Origin: Mesostigma viride
Taxonomy: Eukaryota > Streptophyta > Mesostigmatophyceae > Mesostigmatales > Mesostigmataceae
Assembly (NCBI GenBank): GCA_009746045.1
Contig: RPFO01000026.1
Coordinates: 3,901,399 to 3,963,398 of the forward strand
DNA length: 62,000 nucleotides
Reading direction: 5' to 3'
Below the pieces are notes generated by a model. That model was not told where the DNA came from. It made no database searches and was given only the letters and a program-made list of their open reading frames with translations. A program made the translations under genes and the position numbers. Shown piece by piece: positions 46,741 to 60,500 of this stretch. The first letter of the stretch is position 1; the number at the start of each line of letters is the position of its first letter.

Positions 46741-47106
46741 GTACGTCATTCCAAACATTACTGTGTAAAATTGGTGTTTGTATGTCGCATGTGTTTTTTT
46801 GTCGACGGTCGTTCACCTTACTAATGTTACATACAGGGCAATCAGCCTATACTTTAGCTTGGCTGCATGGCGCATGTCGCATATCTTAATTTCTCAAAGC
46901 CAACGGCCGTTGGACTTACGAAACTGGACAAGTGCCAAGTGCGGATTGGGTACTAAAATGGGCATTCTTGTTGAGGATGACCAGTTGTGTTTATATATTT
47001 TTGCATGGTGGCGGATGACTTGGCGTGTTGTTGCATTTTTACATACGGGTGTATGGTAGGCCTTAAACCCTAAACCCCTACACTCCTAAACCATATTTAC
47101 CCTTAT
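46741..47106. other. 3' flank with palindrome and telomere-like stretch
   Basis: One CCAACGGCCGTTGG at 46900. At about 47059-47093 is TTAAACCCTAAACCCC and related C/A-rich DNA that resembles two or three degenerate CCCTAAA repeats. No gene seen. Confidence 0.5.
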
Positions 47107-48890
47107 ATGTTGGGTGTGTTGTGTGAATGTTGGGTATGTGTGTTGGGGCGTGTGTGTTGTGTGTGTGTGTTGGGTGCATTCATGAAGGTGCGGGGGCGTG
47201 TAGGGTGTGTGCAAAGTGTCTTGTGTGTTGATGTTGGGTGTGGGGGGGGGGAGGTACATGTGTGTTGTGTGTGTGACTTAGTAGGTGTGTTGTGTGTGTG
47301 ACTTAGGTGTGTGTGTTGTTTGTGTTGGATATGTGTTGTGTGTGTGTGTGTTGTGTGTGTGTAGGGTGTCTTGTGTGTTGGTTTCTTGTTTTTAGTAGGT
47401 GTTGGGTGTGTGTATGTCGGGTGCAAACATAGTGTGTGTGTGTGTGTGTGTGTCGGTATGTGTGTTGGGTGTCTTGTGTGTGTGTGTTCGGTATGTGTGT
47501 TGAGGCGTGTGTGTGTGCTCTGTGTATGTATGTTGTGTGTGTGTGTGTTGGGGCGTGTGCGTGTGTGTGTTGTGTGCATGTTAATTGTCATGTATTGGTG
47601 TTGAGTGTGAGGGGGGGATGGACGTGTGTGTTGTGTGTGACTTAGGTGTGTTATGTGTGTGTTGTGTGTGACTTAAGTGTGTAGTGTGTGTGTTGTGTGT
47701 GTTGGATGTGTGGTGTGGGTGTGGGTGTGGGTGTGTGGGTGGGTGGGGGGGGGGCCAAGTGTCTTGTGTGTTGGTATTGGGTTTGTGTGGGGGGGTGTAC
47801 GTGTGTGTTGTGTGTGACTTAGGTGTGTTTTGTGTGTGTTGTGTGTGATCGACCTAGGTGTGTGTTGCGTGTGTGTGTTGGGTGTACATGTGTTCATAAA
47901 GGGTGTGGGTGTGTGTAGGGTGTGTGCAAAGTGTCTTGTGTGTTGGTGTTGGGTGTGGGGGGGGGGAAAGTACGTGTGTGTTGTGTGTGTGACTTAGGTG
48001 TGTTGTGTGTGTGTTGTTTGCATGTTATTGTTGGTGTTGTGGGGGGGGGGATGTACGTGTACGTGTGTTGTGTGTTGGTGTCTTATTTTTAGGTGTTGGT
48101 GTGTGTGTCGTGGGTGCAAACATTGTGTGTGTGTGTGTGTTGGGTGTGTGTTGGGTGTCTTGTGTGTTTGGTGTTTTTGGTAGGTGTTGTGTGTGCGTGT
48201 TTTCGGTATGTGTGTTGGGTGTCTTGTGTGTGTGTGGTATGTGTTTGGGTGTTGTTGTGTGTGCAGTGTTGGGGCATGTGTGTGTGTGTGTTGGGGCATG
48301 TGTGTGTGTTGTGGCATGTTAATTGTCATGTGTTGGTGTTGTGTGTGTGGGGGGGGGGATGTACGTGTGTGTTGTGTGTTACTTAGGTGTGTTATGTGTG
48401 TGTTGGGTGTGGGTGTCGTGGGCCGACCGGTGCAAACATTGTGTGTGTGTGTGTGTGTTGGGTGTGTGTTGGGTGTCTTGTGTGTTGGTGTCTTGTTTTT
48501 AGTAGGTGTTGTGTGTGCGTGTTTTCGGTATGTGTGTTGGGTGTCTTTTGTGTGTGTGGTGTGTGTTTGGGTGTTGTTGTGTGTGCAGTGTTGGGGCATG
48601 TGTGTGTGTGTTGGGGCATGTGTGTGTGTGTGTTGGGGCATGTGTGTCAGTGTGTGTGTTGTGGCCTGTTAATTGTCATGTGTTGGTGTTGTGTGTGGGG
48701 GGGCGGGATGTACCTGTGTGTTGTGTGTTATAACAACTATACTTAGGTGTGTTATGTGTGTGTTGCGTGTGTGTGTTGGGTGTGTGTTGCATGGCTGTCT
48801 TGTGTGTTGGTGTCTTGTTTTTAGGTGTTGGTGTGTGTCTTGGGTGCAAACATAGTGTGTGTGTGTGTTGGGTGTGTTGTTCGTGTGTGT
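47107..48890 (+). repeat. GT-rich minisatellite
   Basis: About 1.8 kb of degenerate TGTGTG-based repeats with recurring phrases TTGGGTGTCTTGTGTG, GACTTAGGTGTG and GGTGCAAACATTGTG. Longer modules repeat about every 300 bp between 48,060 and 48,860. The Cys/Val-rich and His/Thr-rich ORFs are repeat translations. Confidence 0.95.
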
Positions 48891-49015
48891 ATGAAAATAT
48901 AGAAAATTGTTATATTTGACGATAGTCATAGTGTACTACTAAAAACTTGTACATACATATGCTGGAATGATTTTCTTTTTACTATTTCATTCACTATTGC
49001 TTATTTCTTCACACA
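48891..49015. other. short AT-rich spacer
   Basis: Unique DNA between the GT-rich repeat and the 40-bp satellite. Nothing recognised. Confidence 0.5.
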
Positions 49016-49523
49016 TGTACATGCACGCAAGGGGCGGCTGCACATACACGTACACACACCGCGCACGCAAGGGGCGGCTGCACACACACGTACATCCACC
49101 GCGCACGCAAGGGGCAACTGCACACACACGTACATACACCGCGCACGCAAGGGGCGAGTGCGCACACACGTACATACACCGCGCACGCAAGGGGCGGCTG
49201 CACACACACGTACACACACCATGCACGCAAGGGCCGGCTGCACTCACATGTACATACACCATGCACGCAAGGGGCGGCTGCACACACACGTACACACACC
49301 ATGCACGCAAGGGCCGGCTGCACTCACATGTACATCCACCGCGCACGCAAGGGCCGGCTGCACACACACGTACATACACCGCGCACGCAAGGGGCAACTG
49401 CACACACATGTACATACACCGCGCAACCACGGGGCGGCTGCACACACACGTACATACACCGCGCACGCAAGGGGCGGCTGCACACATACGTACCTACACC
49501 GCGCACGCAAGGGGCGACTGCAC
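49016..49523 (+). repeat. 40-bp satellite, left arm
   Basis: Twelve to thirteen monomers of exactly 40 bp: GCACGCAAGGGGCGGCTGCA followed by CACACACGTACATACACCGC. Variants affect GGGGCGGC/GGGCCGGC/GGGGCAAC and CGTAC/TGTAC. Confidence 0.96.
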
Positions 49524-50984
49524 TTTGTGAGCTCACGCTCGTTCTATCTATGACCTGCGGAAGTCTCAAAGGGGGAGGGGAGGCCGCAGTAGACAGGTCT
49601 GACTTGGTAGCCAGTACTAGGGGGGGGGGTACGGTGATGTGGGGGGGGGGTACCGGGGACGGTACTGCGGACCGGGTCCAATTTGTTTTGTGGACCGGGG
49701 GCAGTCCTGTGGACCGGGGGCGGCGCGGCGCCACTGGCCTGTTGGTCAGTGGGCTGGCGTCCGCCACCCCACCTACGACTAGGTAGACGGTGGATACTTA
49801 GGGTTGTGGCGGGGCAACAACCACTCCTCTTTGCAGCTGTGTCGACGGCCCACTGACGGCGTGTGTGCACTGCTATGGCGGTGCCGAATGTAAATCACAG
49901 CTACCGGCCTCCGAATTATCATTCGGGGGCCTGGATAATTTAAGGTTATGACGGCTGCGCGACGGGGGTCGGCAGCACCCCAAGAAACTGCCATTCGAAG
50001 TGCGGGCGGTAGCTGCCAGTGCCAGATTGTTTTATTTTTGCCCGCCCGTTGTACTCGCCACCCCGAGCTCGCGGGAGGGGTCTGGATAGACGCGGGAGTG
50101 ACTCTTGATCGGACAGCTAAGGCGGGCAATAGTGGTGCTCGGGTGGTAACAGCTACAGGCGGAGGGGAATTACGTCCCAGGCAAGTTTCGTTGTGGATCA
50201 CGTGCGCTGGGCCTGGCTAATGAATATCGTCAAGAATAGTGCATGAGCGCGCTATACGAGCATGGGAAGAAGGGGGAATCGAGCCCCCAGGCCAGCGCAG
50301 GAGCGGGAGGGCTGCAGCCCCAGCGCCAGGGGGGCAGCATCCTAAACAGCCTAACATTTCTTCGTATTAAGTGAGGCGACAGCGGCCGGCGGCCAGGGCG
50401 GAATGGCGGGGTCGTTGCCGCGTAATTTAAGCGGGGACGAGTTGTTGGGACTGGCGGTGCACAGCGGGGAAGGGGAAGGATGTTAGGGCGGGGCGATAGC
50501 GGATCCCAGACGCAGCTGCGTCATTGGGGTGCCGGGGTGCTATGCCTGTGAAGAAAGGTGTACAAAGAATCGCCGAACCCGCAGGGGCGGCTGCCGAGGG
50601 CAGTGCCCACATGGGTGAGAACCCCCCCCATAGTGGGGGTCCCTACGGGGATACGATTGGCTTCCCTCTTGTATTGCCGCCTGGTTTAATGGAAGCACTG
50701 GTAGCGGCAGGGGACAAGGGGGCGACGAGAAGTCTGGGCCATACGACAGCTTGCGGCCAAGTGGCCAGGTAGTGGGTGCGGGATGTTACAAAGCCCAGGT
50801 CCTCTTGACTGGCCCAGGTCCTTATGACTGGTATGATGTTTCGGCCCCTGTTGTGTGGCCTAGTTAGCTTAGAAACTGCAGATTCTTAGGTTAGCTAATG
50901 GCTTGGACGTGTGCCTAACACGCATTTGTAATAAACATGTTTCTCTGGCAGCCCCTCACTCCAATGGAACTAAAGCAGCAATTG
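49524..50984 (+). mobile_element. insertion in the 40-bp satellite, full copy
   Basis: Starts TTTGTGAGCTCACGCTCG and ends CAGCAATTGGA. Its first ~320 bp and last ~203 bp recur in the next copy. The interior (49849-50781) has no recognised protein or RNA. Contains GGGGGG-rich segments and a TAATAAACATGTTTCTC phrase near the end. The family is unknown; an LTR-like or non-autonomous element are both possible. Confidence 0.6.
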
Positions 50985-51531
50985 GATTTTGTGAGCTCAC
51001 GCTCGTTCTATCTATGACCTGCGGAAGTCTCAAAGGGGGAGGGAGGCCGCAGTAGACAGGTCTGACTTGGTAGCCAGTACTAGGGGGGGGGGTACGGTGA
51101 TGTGGGGGGGGTACCGGGGACGGTACTGCGGACCGGGTCCAATTTGTTTTGTGGACCGGGGGCAGTCCTGTGGACCGGGGCGGCGCGGCGCCACTGGCCT
51201 GTTGGTCAGTGGGCTGGCGTCCGCCACCCCACCTACGACTAGGTAGACGGTGGATACTTAGGGTTGTGGCGGGGCAACAACCACTCCTCTTTGCAGCTCC
51301 CACCCACCCACCCTTGCTGCCATGAGGATGTTACAAAGCCCAGGTCCTCTTGACTGGCCCAGGTCCTTATGACTGGTATGATGTTTCGGCCCCTGTTGTG
51401 TGGCCTAGTTAGCTTAGAAACTGCAGATTCTTAGGTTAGCTAATGGCTTGGACGTGTGCCTAACACGCATTTGTAATAAACATGTTTCTCTGGCAGCCCC
51501 TCACTCCAATGGAACTAAAGCAGCAATTGGA
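50985..51531 (+). mobile_element. second, internally deleted copy
   Basis: 50985-51298 repeats 49524-49848, and 51328-51531 repeats 50782-50984. A ~29-bp junction (CCACCCACCCACCC...) replaces about 930 bp. The two copies lie head to tail without satellite between them. Satellite monomers resume at 51532. Confidence 0.75.
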
Positions 51532-54500
51532 TACACATGTACATCCACCGCGCACGCAAGGGCCGGCTGCACACACACGTACACACACCATGCACGCAAG
51601 GGCCGGCTGCACACACACGTACATACACCGCGCACGCAAGGGGCGGCTGCACACACACGTACCTACACCGCGCACGCAAGGGGCGGCTGCACACACACGT
51701 ACACACACCATGCACGCAAGGAGCGACTTCACGCACAGGTACACACACCATGCACGCAAGGTTCGGCTGCACACACATGTACATCCACCGCGCACGCAAG
51801 GGGCGAGTGCAAACACATGTACATACACCGCGCACGCAAGGGGCAACTGCCCACACATGTACATCCACCGCGCACGCAAGGGCCGGCTGCACTCACATGT
51901 ACACACACCGCGCACGCAAGGGCCGGCTGCACACACACGTACATACACCGCGCACGCAAGGGGCAACTGCACACACACGTACACACCATGCACGCAAGGG
52001 GCTGCTGCACACACACTTACACTCACCATGCACGCGAGGGGCGGCTGCACACACACGTACACACACCGCGCACGCAAGGGACGGCTGCACACACACGTAC
52101 ATACACCGCGCACGCAAGGGGCGGCTGCACTTACATGTACACACACCACGCACGCAAGGGGCGGCTGCACACACACGTACATACACCGCGCACGCAAGGA
52201 CCGGCTCCACTCACATGTACATCCACCGCGCAACCACGGGGCGGCTGCACACACACGTACATACACCGCGCACGCAAGGGGCTGCTGCACACACACTTAC
52301 ACACAAAATGCACGCTTGGGGCGACGGCACTCACATGTACATACACCGCGCACGAAAGGGGTGGCTGCACACACACGTACATCCACCGCGCACGCAAGGG
52401 GCGGCTGCACACACACATACATACATGCACCATGCACGCAAGGGGCGAGTGCACACACATGTACATACACCGCGCACGCAAGGGGCAACTGCCCACACAT
52501 GGACATACACCATGCACGCAAGGGGCGGCTGCACACACATGTACATCCACCGCGCACGCAAGGGGCGAGTGCACACACACGTACACACACCGCGCACGCA
52601 AGGGGCTGCTGCACACACACGTACACACACCATGCACGCAATTGCCGGCATGCACACACACGTACATCCACCGCGCACGCAAGGGGCAACTGCACACACA
52701 TGTACACACACCGCGCACGCTTGGGGCGGCTGCACACACACGTACCTACACCGCGCACGCAAGGGGCGGCTGCACACACATGTACACACACCGCGCACGC
52801 AAGGGGCGGCTGCACACACACGTACACACACCATGCACGCAATTGCCGGCATGCACACACACGTACATCCACCGCGCACGCAAGGGGCAACTGCACACAC
52901 ATGTACACACACCGCGCACGCTTGGGGCAGCTGCACTCACATGTACACACACCGCGCACGCTTGGGGCGGCTGCACACACACGTACATACACCGCGCACG
53001 CAAGGGGCGGCTGCACACACACGTACATACACCGCGCACGCAAGGGGCGGCTGCACACATACGTACACACACCGCGCACGCAAGGGGCGGCTGCACACAC
53101 ACGTACATACACCATGCACGCAAGGGGCTGCACACACACTTACACACACCATGCACGCAAGGGCCGGCATGCACACACACTGGCATACACCGCGCACGCA
53201 AGGGGCGGCTGCACACACGTACATACACCGCGCACGCAAGGGGCGAGTGCACACACACGTACACACACCGCGCACGAAAGGGGCGGCTGCACACACACGT
53301 ACACACACCATGCACGCAATTGCCGGCATGCACACACACGTACATCCACTGCGCACGCAAGGGGCAACTGCACACACATGTACACACGCTCGGGGCGGCT
53401 GCACACACACTTACACACACCATGCACGCAAGGGCCGGCATGCACACACACTGGCATACACCGCGCACGCAAGGGGCGGCTGCACCCACATGTACATACA
53501 CCATGCACGCAAGGACAAGGATTCACACACACGTACACACACCGCGCACGCAAGGGGCGGCTGCACACAAACGTACACACACCATGCACGCAATTGCCGG
53601 CATGCACACACACGTACATCCACCGCGCACGCAAGGGGCAACTGCACACACATGTACACACGCTTGGGGCGGCTGCACTCACATGTACACACACCGCGCA
53701 CGCAAGGGCCGGCTGCACACACACGTACATACACCGCGCACGCAAGGGGCAACTGCACACACACGTACACACACCATGCACGCAAGGGGCGGCTGCACAC
53801 ACACGTACACACACCATGCACGCAAGGAGCGACTTCACGCACAGGTACACACACCATGCACGCAAGGTTCGGCTGCACACACATGTACATCCACCGCGCA
53901 CGCAAGGGGCGAGTGCAAACACATGTACATACACCGCGCACGCAAGGGGCAACTGCCCACACATGTACATCCACCGCGCACGCAAGGGCCGGCTGCACTC
54001 AATTGTACATACACCGCCCATGCAAGGGGCGGCTGCACACACACGTACACACACCATGCACGCAAGGGCCGGCATGCACACACAGTACACACACCGCGCA
54101 CGCAAGGGGCGGCTGCACACACACGTACATACACTGCGCACGCAAGGGGCTGCTGCACACACACTTACACTCACCATGCACGCAAGGGGCGGCTGCACAC
54201 ACACGTACACACACCGCGCACGCAAGGGACGGCTGCACACACACGTACATACACCGCGCACGCAAGGGGCGGCTGCACTTACATGTACACACACCACGCA
54301 CGCAAGGGGCGGCTGCACACACACGTACATACACCGCGCACGCAAGGACCGGCTCCACTCACATGTACATCCACCGCGCAACCACGGGGCGGCTGCACAC
54401 ACACGTACATACACCGCGCACGCAAGGGGCTGCTGCACACACACTTACACACAAAATGCACGCTTGGGGCGACGGCACTCACATGTACATACACCGCGCA

Positions 54501-57500
54501 CGAAAGGGGTGGCTGCACACACACGTACATCCACCGCGCACGCAAGGGGCGGCTGCACACACACATACATACACCGCGCACGCTTGGGGCGGCTGCACAC
54601 ACACGTACCTACACCGCGCACGCAAGGGGCGGCTGCACACACACGTACATACACCGCGCACGCAAGGGGCGAGTGCACACACACGTACACACACCGCGCA
54701 CGCAAGGGGCGGCTGCACACACACGTACACACACCATGCACGCAATTGCCGGCATGCACACACACGTACATCCACCGCGCACGCAAGGGGCAACTGCACA
54801 CACATGTACACACACCGCGCACGCTTGGGGCAGCTGCACTCACATGTACACACACCGCGCACGCTTGGGGCGGCTGCACACACACGTACACACACCGCGC
54901 ACGCTTGGGGCGGCTGCACACACACGTACCTACACCGCGCACGCAAGGGGCGGCTGCACACACACTTACACACAAAATGCACGCTTGGGGCGACGGCACT
55001 CACATGTACACACACCGCGCACGCAAGGGGCGGCTGCACACACACGTACACACACCATGCACGCAATTGCCGGCATGCACACACACGTACATCCACCGCG
55101 CACGCAAGGGGCAACTGCACACACATGTACACACACCGCGCACGCTTGGGGCAGCTGCACTCACATGTACACACACCGCGCACGCTTGGGGCGGCTGCAC
55201 ACACACGTACATACACCGCGCACGCAAGGGGCGGCTGCACACATACGTACCTACACCGCGCACGCAAGGGGCGGCTGCACACACACGTACATACACCGCG
55301 CACGCAAGGACCGGCTCCACTCACATGTACATCCACCGCGCAACCACGGGGCGGCTGCACACACACGTACATACACCGCGCACGCAAGGGGCTGCTGCAC
55401 ACACACTTACACACAAAATGCACGCTTGGGGCGACGGCACTCACATGTACATACACCGCGCACGAAAGGGGTGGCTGCACACACACGTACATCCACCGCG
55501 CACGCAAGGGGCGGCTGCACACACACATACATACACCATGCACGCAAGGGGCGAGTGCAAAAACATGTACATACACCGCGCACGCAAGGGGCAACTGCCC
55601 ACACATGGACATACACCATGCACGCAAGGGGCGGCTGCACACACATGTACATCCACCGCGCACGCAAGGGGCGAGTGCACACACACGTACACACACCGCG
55701 CACGCAAGGGGCGGCTGCACACACACGTACACACACCATGCACGCAATTGCCGGCATGCACACACACGTACATCCACCGCGCACGCAAGGTGCAACTGCA
55801 CACACATGTACACACACCGCGCACGCTTGGGGCAGCTGCACTCACATGTACACACACCGCGCACGCTTGGGGCGGCTGCACACACACGTACATACACCGC
55901 GCACGCTTGGGGCGGCTGCACACACACGTACCTACACCGCGCACGCAAGGGGCGGCTGCACACACACTTACACACAAAATGCACGCTTGGGGCGACGGCA
56001 CTCACATGTACACACACCGCGCACGCAAGGGGCGGCTGCACACACACGTACACACACCATGCACGCAATTGCCGGCATGCACACACACGTACATCCACCG
56101 CGCACGCAAGGGGCAACTGCACACACATGTACACACACCGCGCACGCTTGGGGCAGCTGCACTCACATGTACACACACCGCGCACGCTTGGGGCGGCTGC
56201 ACACACACGTACATACACCGCGCACGCAAGGGGCGGCTGCACACATACGTACCTACACCGCGCACGCAAGGGGCGGCTGCACACACACGTACATACACCG
56301 CGCACGCAAGGACCGGCTCCACTCACATGTACATCCACCGCGCAACCACGGGGCGGCTGCACACACACGTACATACACCGCGCACGCAAGGGGCTGCTGC
56401 ACACACACTTACACACAAAATGCACGCTTGGGGCGACGGCACTCACATGTACATACACCGCGCACGAAAGGGGTGGCTGCACACACACGTACATCCACCG
56501 CGCACGCAAGGGGCGGCTGCACACACACATACATACACCATGCACGCAAGGGGCGAGTGCAAAAACATGTACATACGCCGCGCACGCAAGGGGCAACTGC
56601 CCACACATGGACATACACCATGCACGCAAGGGGCGGCTGCACACACATGTACATCCACCGCGCACGCAAGGGGCGACTGCACACACACGTACACACACCG
56701 CGCACGCAAGGGGCGGCTGCACACACACGTACACACACCATGCACGCAATTGCCGGCATGCACACACACGTACATCCACCGCGCACGCAAGGGGCAACTG
56801 CACACACATGTACACACACCGCGCACGCTTGGGGCAGCTGCACTCACATGTACACACACCACGCACGCTTGGGGCGGCTGCACACACACGTACATACACC
56901 GCGCACGCAAGGGGCGGCTGCACTTACATGTACACACACCACGCACGCAAGGGGCGGCTGCACACACACGTACATACACCGCGCACGCAAGGACCGGCTC
57001 CACTCACATGTACATCCACCGCGCAACCACGGGGCGGCTGCACACACACGTACATACACCGCGCACGCAAGGGGCTGCTGCACACACACTTACACACAAA
57101 ATGCACGCTTGGGGCGACGGCACTCACATGTACATACACCGCGCACGAAAGGGGTGGCTGCACACACACGTACATCCACCGCGCACGCAAGGGGCGGCTG
57201 CACACACACATACATACACCATGCACGCAAGGGGCGAGTGCAAAAACATGTACATACACCGCGCACGCAAGGGGCAACTGCCCACACATGGACATACACC
57301 ATGCACGCAAGGGGCGGCTGCACACACATGTACATCCACCGCGCACGCAAGGGGCGAGTGCACACACACGTACACACACCGCGCACGCTTGGGGCGGCTG
57401 CACACACACGTACCTACACCGCGCACGCAAGGGGCGGCTGCACACACACGTACATCCACCGCGCACGCAAGGGGCAACTGCACACACATGTACACACACC

Positions 57501-60500
57501 GCGCACGCTTGGGGCAGCTGCACTCACATGTACCTACACCGCGCACGCAAGGGGCGGCTGCACACACACGTACATCCACCGCGCACGCAAGGGGCAACTG
57601 CACACACACGTACATACACCGCGCACGCAAGGGGCGGCTGCACACACACGTACACACACCGCGCACGCAAGGGGCAACTGCACACACATGTACACACACC
57701 GCGCACGCTTGGGGCGGCTGCACACACACGTACCTACACCGCGCACGCTTGGGGCGGCTGCACACACACGTACATACACCGCGCACGCAAGGGGCAACTG
57801 CACACACATGTACATACACCGCGCAACCACGGGGCGGCTGCACACACACGTACATACACCGCGCACGCAAGGGGCGGCTGCACACATGTACATACACCGC
57901 GCACCCAAGGGGCGACTGCACACACATGTACATCCACCGCGCACGCAAGGGCCGGCTGCACACACACGTACACACACCATGCACGCAAGGGCCGGCTGCA
58001 CACACACGTACATACACCGCGCACGCAAGGGGCGGCTGCACACACACGTACACACACCGCGCACGCAAGGGGCAGCTGCACACACACGTACATACACCAT
58101 GCACGCAAGGGGCTGCACACACACTTACACACACCTTGCACGCAAGGGCCGGCATGCACACACACTGGCATACACCGCGCACGCAAGGGGCGGCTGCACA
58201 CACGTACATACACCGCGCACGCAAGGGGCGAGTGCACACACACGTACACACACCGCGCACGCAAGGGGCGGCTGCACACACACGTACACACACCATGCAC
58301 ACAATTGCCGGCATGCACACACACGTACATCCACTGCGCACGCAAGGGGCAACTGCACACACATGTACACACGCTTGGGGCGGCTGCACTCACATGTACA
58401 CACACCGCGCACGCAAGGGCCGGCTGCACACACACGTACATACACCGCGCACGCAAGGGGCAACTGCACACACACGTACACACACCATGCACGCAAGGGC
58501 CGGCTGCACTCACATGTACACACACCATGCACGCAAGGGCCGGCTGCACACACACTTACACACACAATGCACGCTTGGGGCAACGGCACTCACATGTACA
58601 TACACCATGCACGCAAGGGGCGGCTGCACACACACGTACACACACCATGCACGCAAGGAGCGACTTCACGCACAGGTACACTCACCATGCACGCAAGGGG
58701 CGGCTGCACACACACGTACACACACCGCGCACGCAATTAAGGGACGGCTGCACACACACGTACATACACCGCGCACGCAAGGGGCAACGGCACTCACATG
58801 TACATACACCATGCACGCAAGGGGCGGCTGCACACACACGTACATACACCGCGCACGCAAGGGGCGGCTGCACACATACGTACCTACACCGCGCACCCAA
58901 GGGGCGACTGCACACATACGTACCTACACCGCGCACGCAAGGGCCGGCTGCACACACACGTACACACACCATGCACGCAAGGGCCGGCTGCACACACACG
59001 TACATACACCGCGCACGCTTGGGGCGGCTGCACACACACGTACCTACACCGCGCACGCAAGGGGCGGCTGCACACACACGTACATACACCGCGCACGCAA
59101 GGGGCAACTGCACTCACATGTACATCCACCGCGCAACCACGGGGCGGCTGCACACACACGTACATACACCGCGCACGCAAGGGGCTGCTGCACACACACT
59201 GACACACAAAATGCACGCTTGGGGCGACGGCACTCACATGTACATACACCGCGCACGCAAGGGGCGGCTGCACATACACGTACACACACCGCGCACGCAA
59301 GGGGCGGCTGCACACACACGTACATCCACCGCGCACGCAAGGGGCAACTGCACACACACGTACATACACCGCGCACGCAAGGGGCGAGTGCGCACACACG
59401 TACATACACCGCGCACGCAAGGGGCGGCTGCACACACACGTACACACACCATGCACGCAAGGGCCGGCTGCACTCACATGTACATACACCATGCACGCAA
59501 GGGGCGGCTGCACACACACGTACACACACCATGCACGCAATTGCCGGCATGCACACACACGTACATCCACCGCGCACGCAAGGGGCAACTGCACTTTACA
59601 CATGTACACACACCGCGCACGCTTGGGGCAGCTGCACTCACATGTACACACACCGCGCACGCTTGGGGCGGCTGCACACACACGTACCTACACCGCGCAC
59701 GCAAGGGGCGGCTGCACACACACGTACATACACCGCGCACGCAAGGGGCAACTGCACACACATGTACATACACCGCGCAACCACGGGGCGGCTGCACACA
59801 CACGTACATACACCGCGCACGCAAGGGGCGGCTGCACACATACGTATACCTACACCGCGCACGCAAGGGGCGACTGCACACACATGTACATCCACCGCGC
59901 ACGCAAGGGCCGGCTGCACACACACGTACACACACCATGCACGCAAGGGCCGGCTGCACACACACGTACATACACCGCGCACGCTTGGGGCGGCTGCACA
60001 CACACGTACCTACACCGCGCACGCAAGGGGCGGCTGCACACACACGTACATACACCGCGCACGCAAGGGGCAACTCCACTCACATGTACATCCACCGCGC
60101 ACCCACGGGGCGGCTGCACACACACGTACATACACCGCGCACGCAAGGGGCTGCTGCACACACACTGACACACAAAATGCACGCTTGGGGCGACGGCACT
60201 CACATGTACATACACCGCGCACGCAAGGGGCGGCTGCACATACACGTACACACACCGCGCACGCAAGGGGCGGCTGCACACACACGTACATCCACCGCGC
60301 ACGCAAGGGGCAACTGCACACACACGTACATACACCGCGCACGCAAGGGGCGAGTGCGCACACACGTACATACACCGCGCACGCAAGGGGCGGCTGCACA
60401 CACACGTACACACACCATGCACGCAAGGGCCGGCTGCACTCACATGTACATACACCATGCACGCAAGGGGCGGCTGCACACACACGTACACACACCATGC

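Noticed and set aside
47059-47095. Chromosome end or interstitial telomere
   Set aside because: Only two or three imperfect CCCTAAA-like units; too little to call a telomere.
48967-49530. ORFs across the first 40-bp satellite arm
   Set aside because: Repeat translations.
51448-58740. 2,430-residue plus-strand ORF rich in His-Thr and Ala-Arg
   Set aside because: It is the translation of a 40-bp satellite that has no stop in any frame; the opposite strand is equally open.
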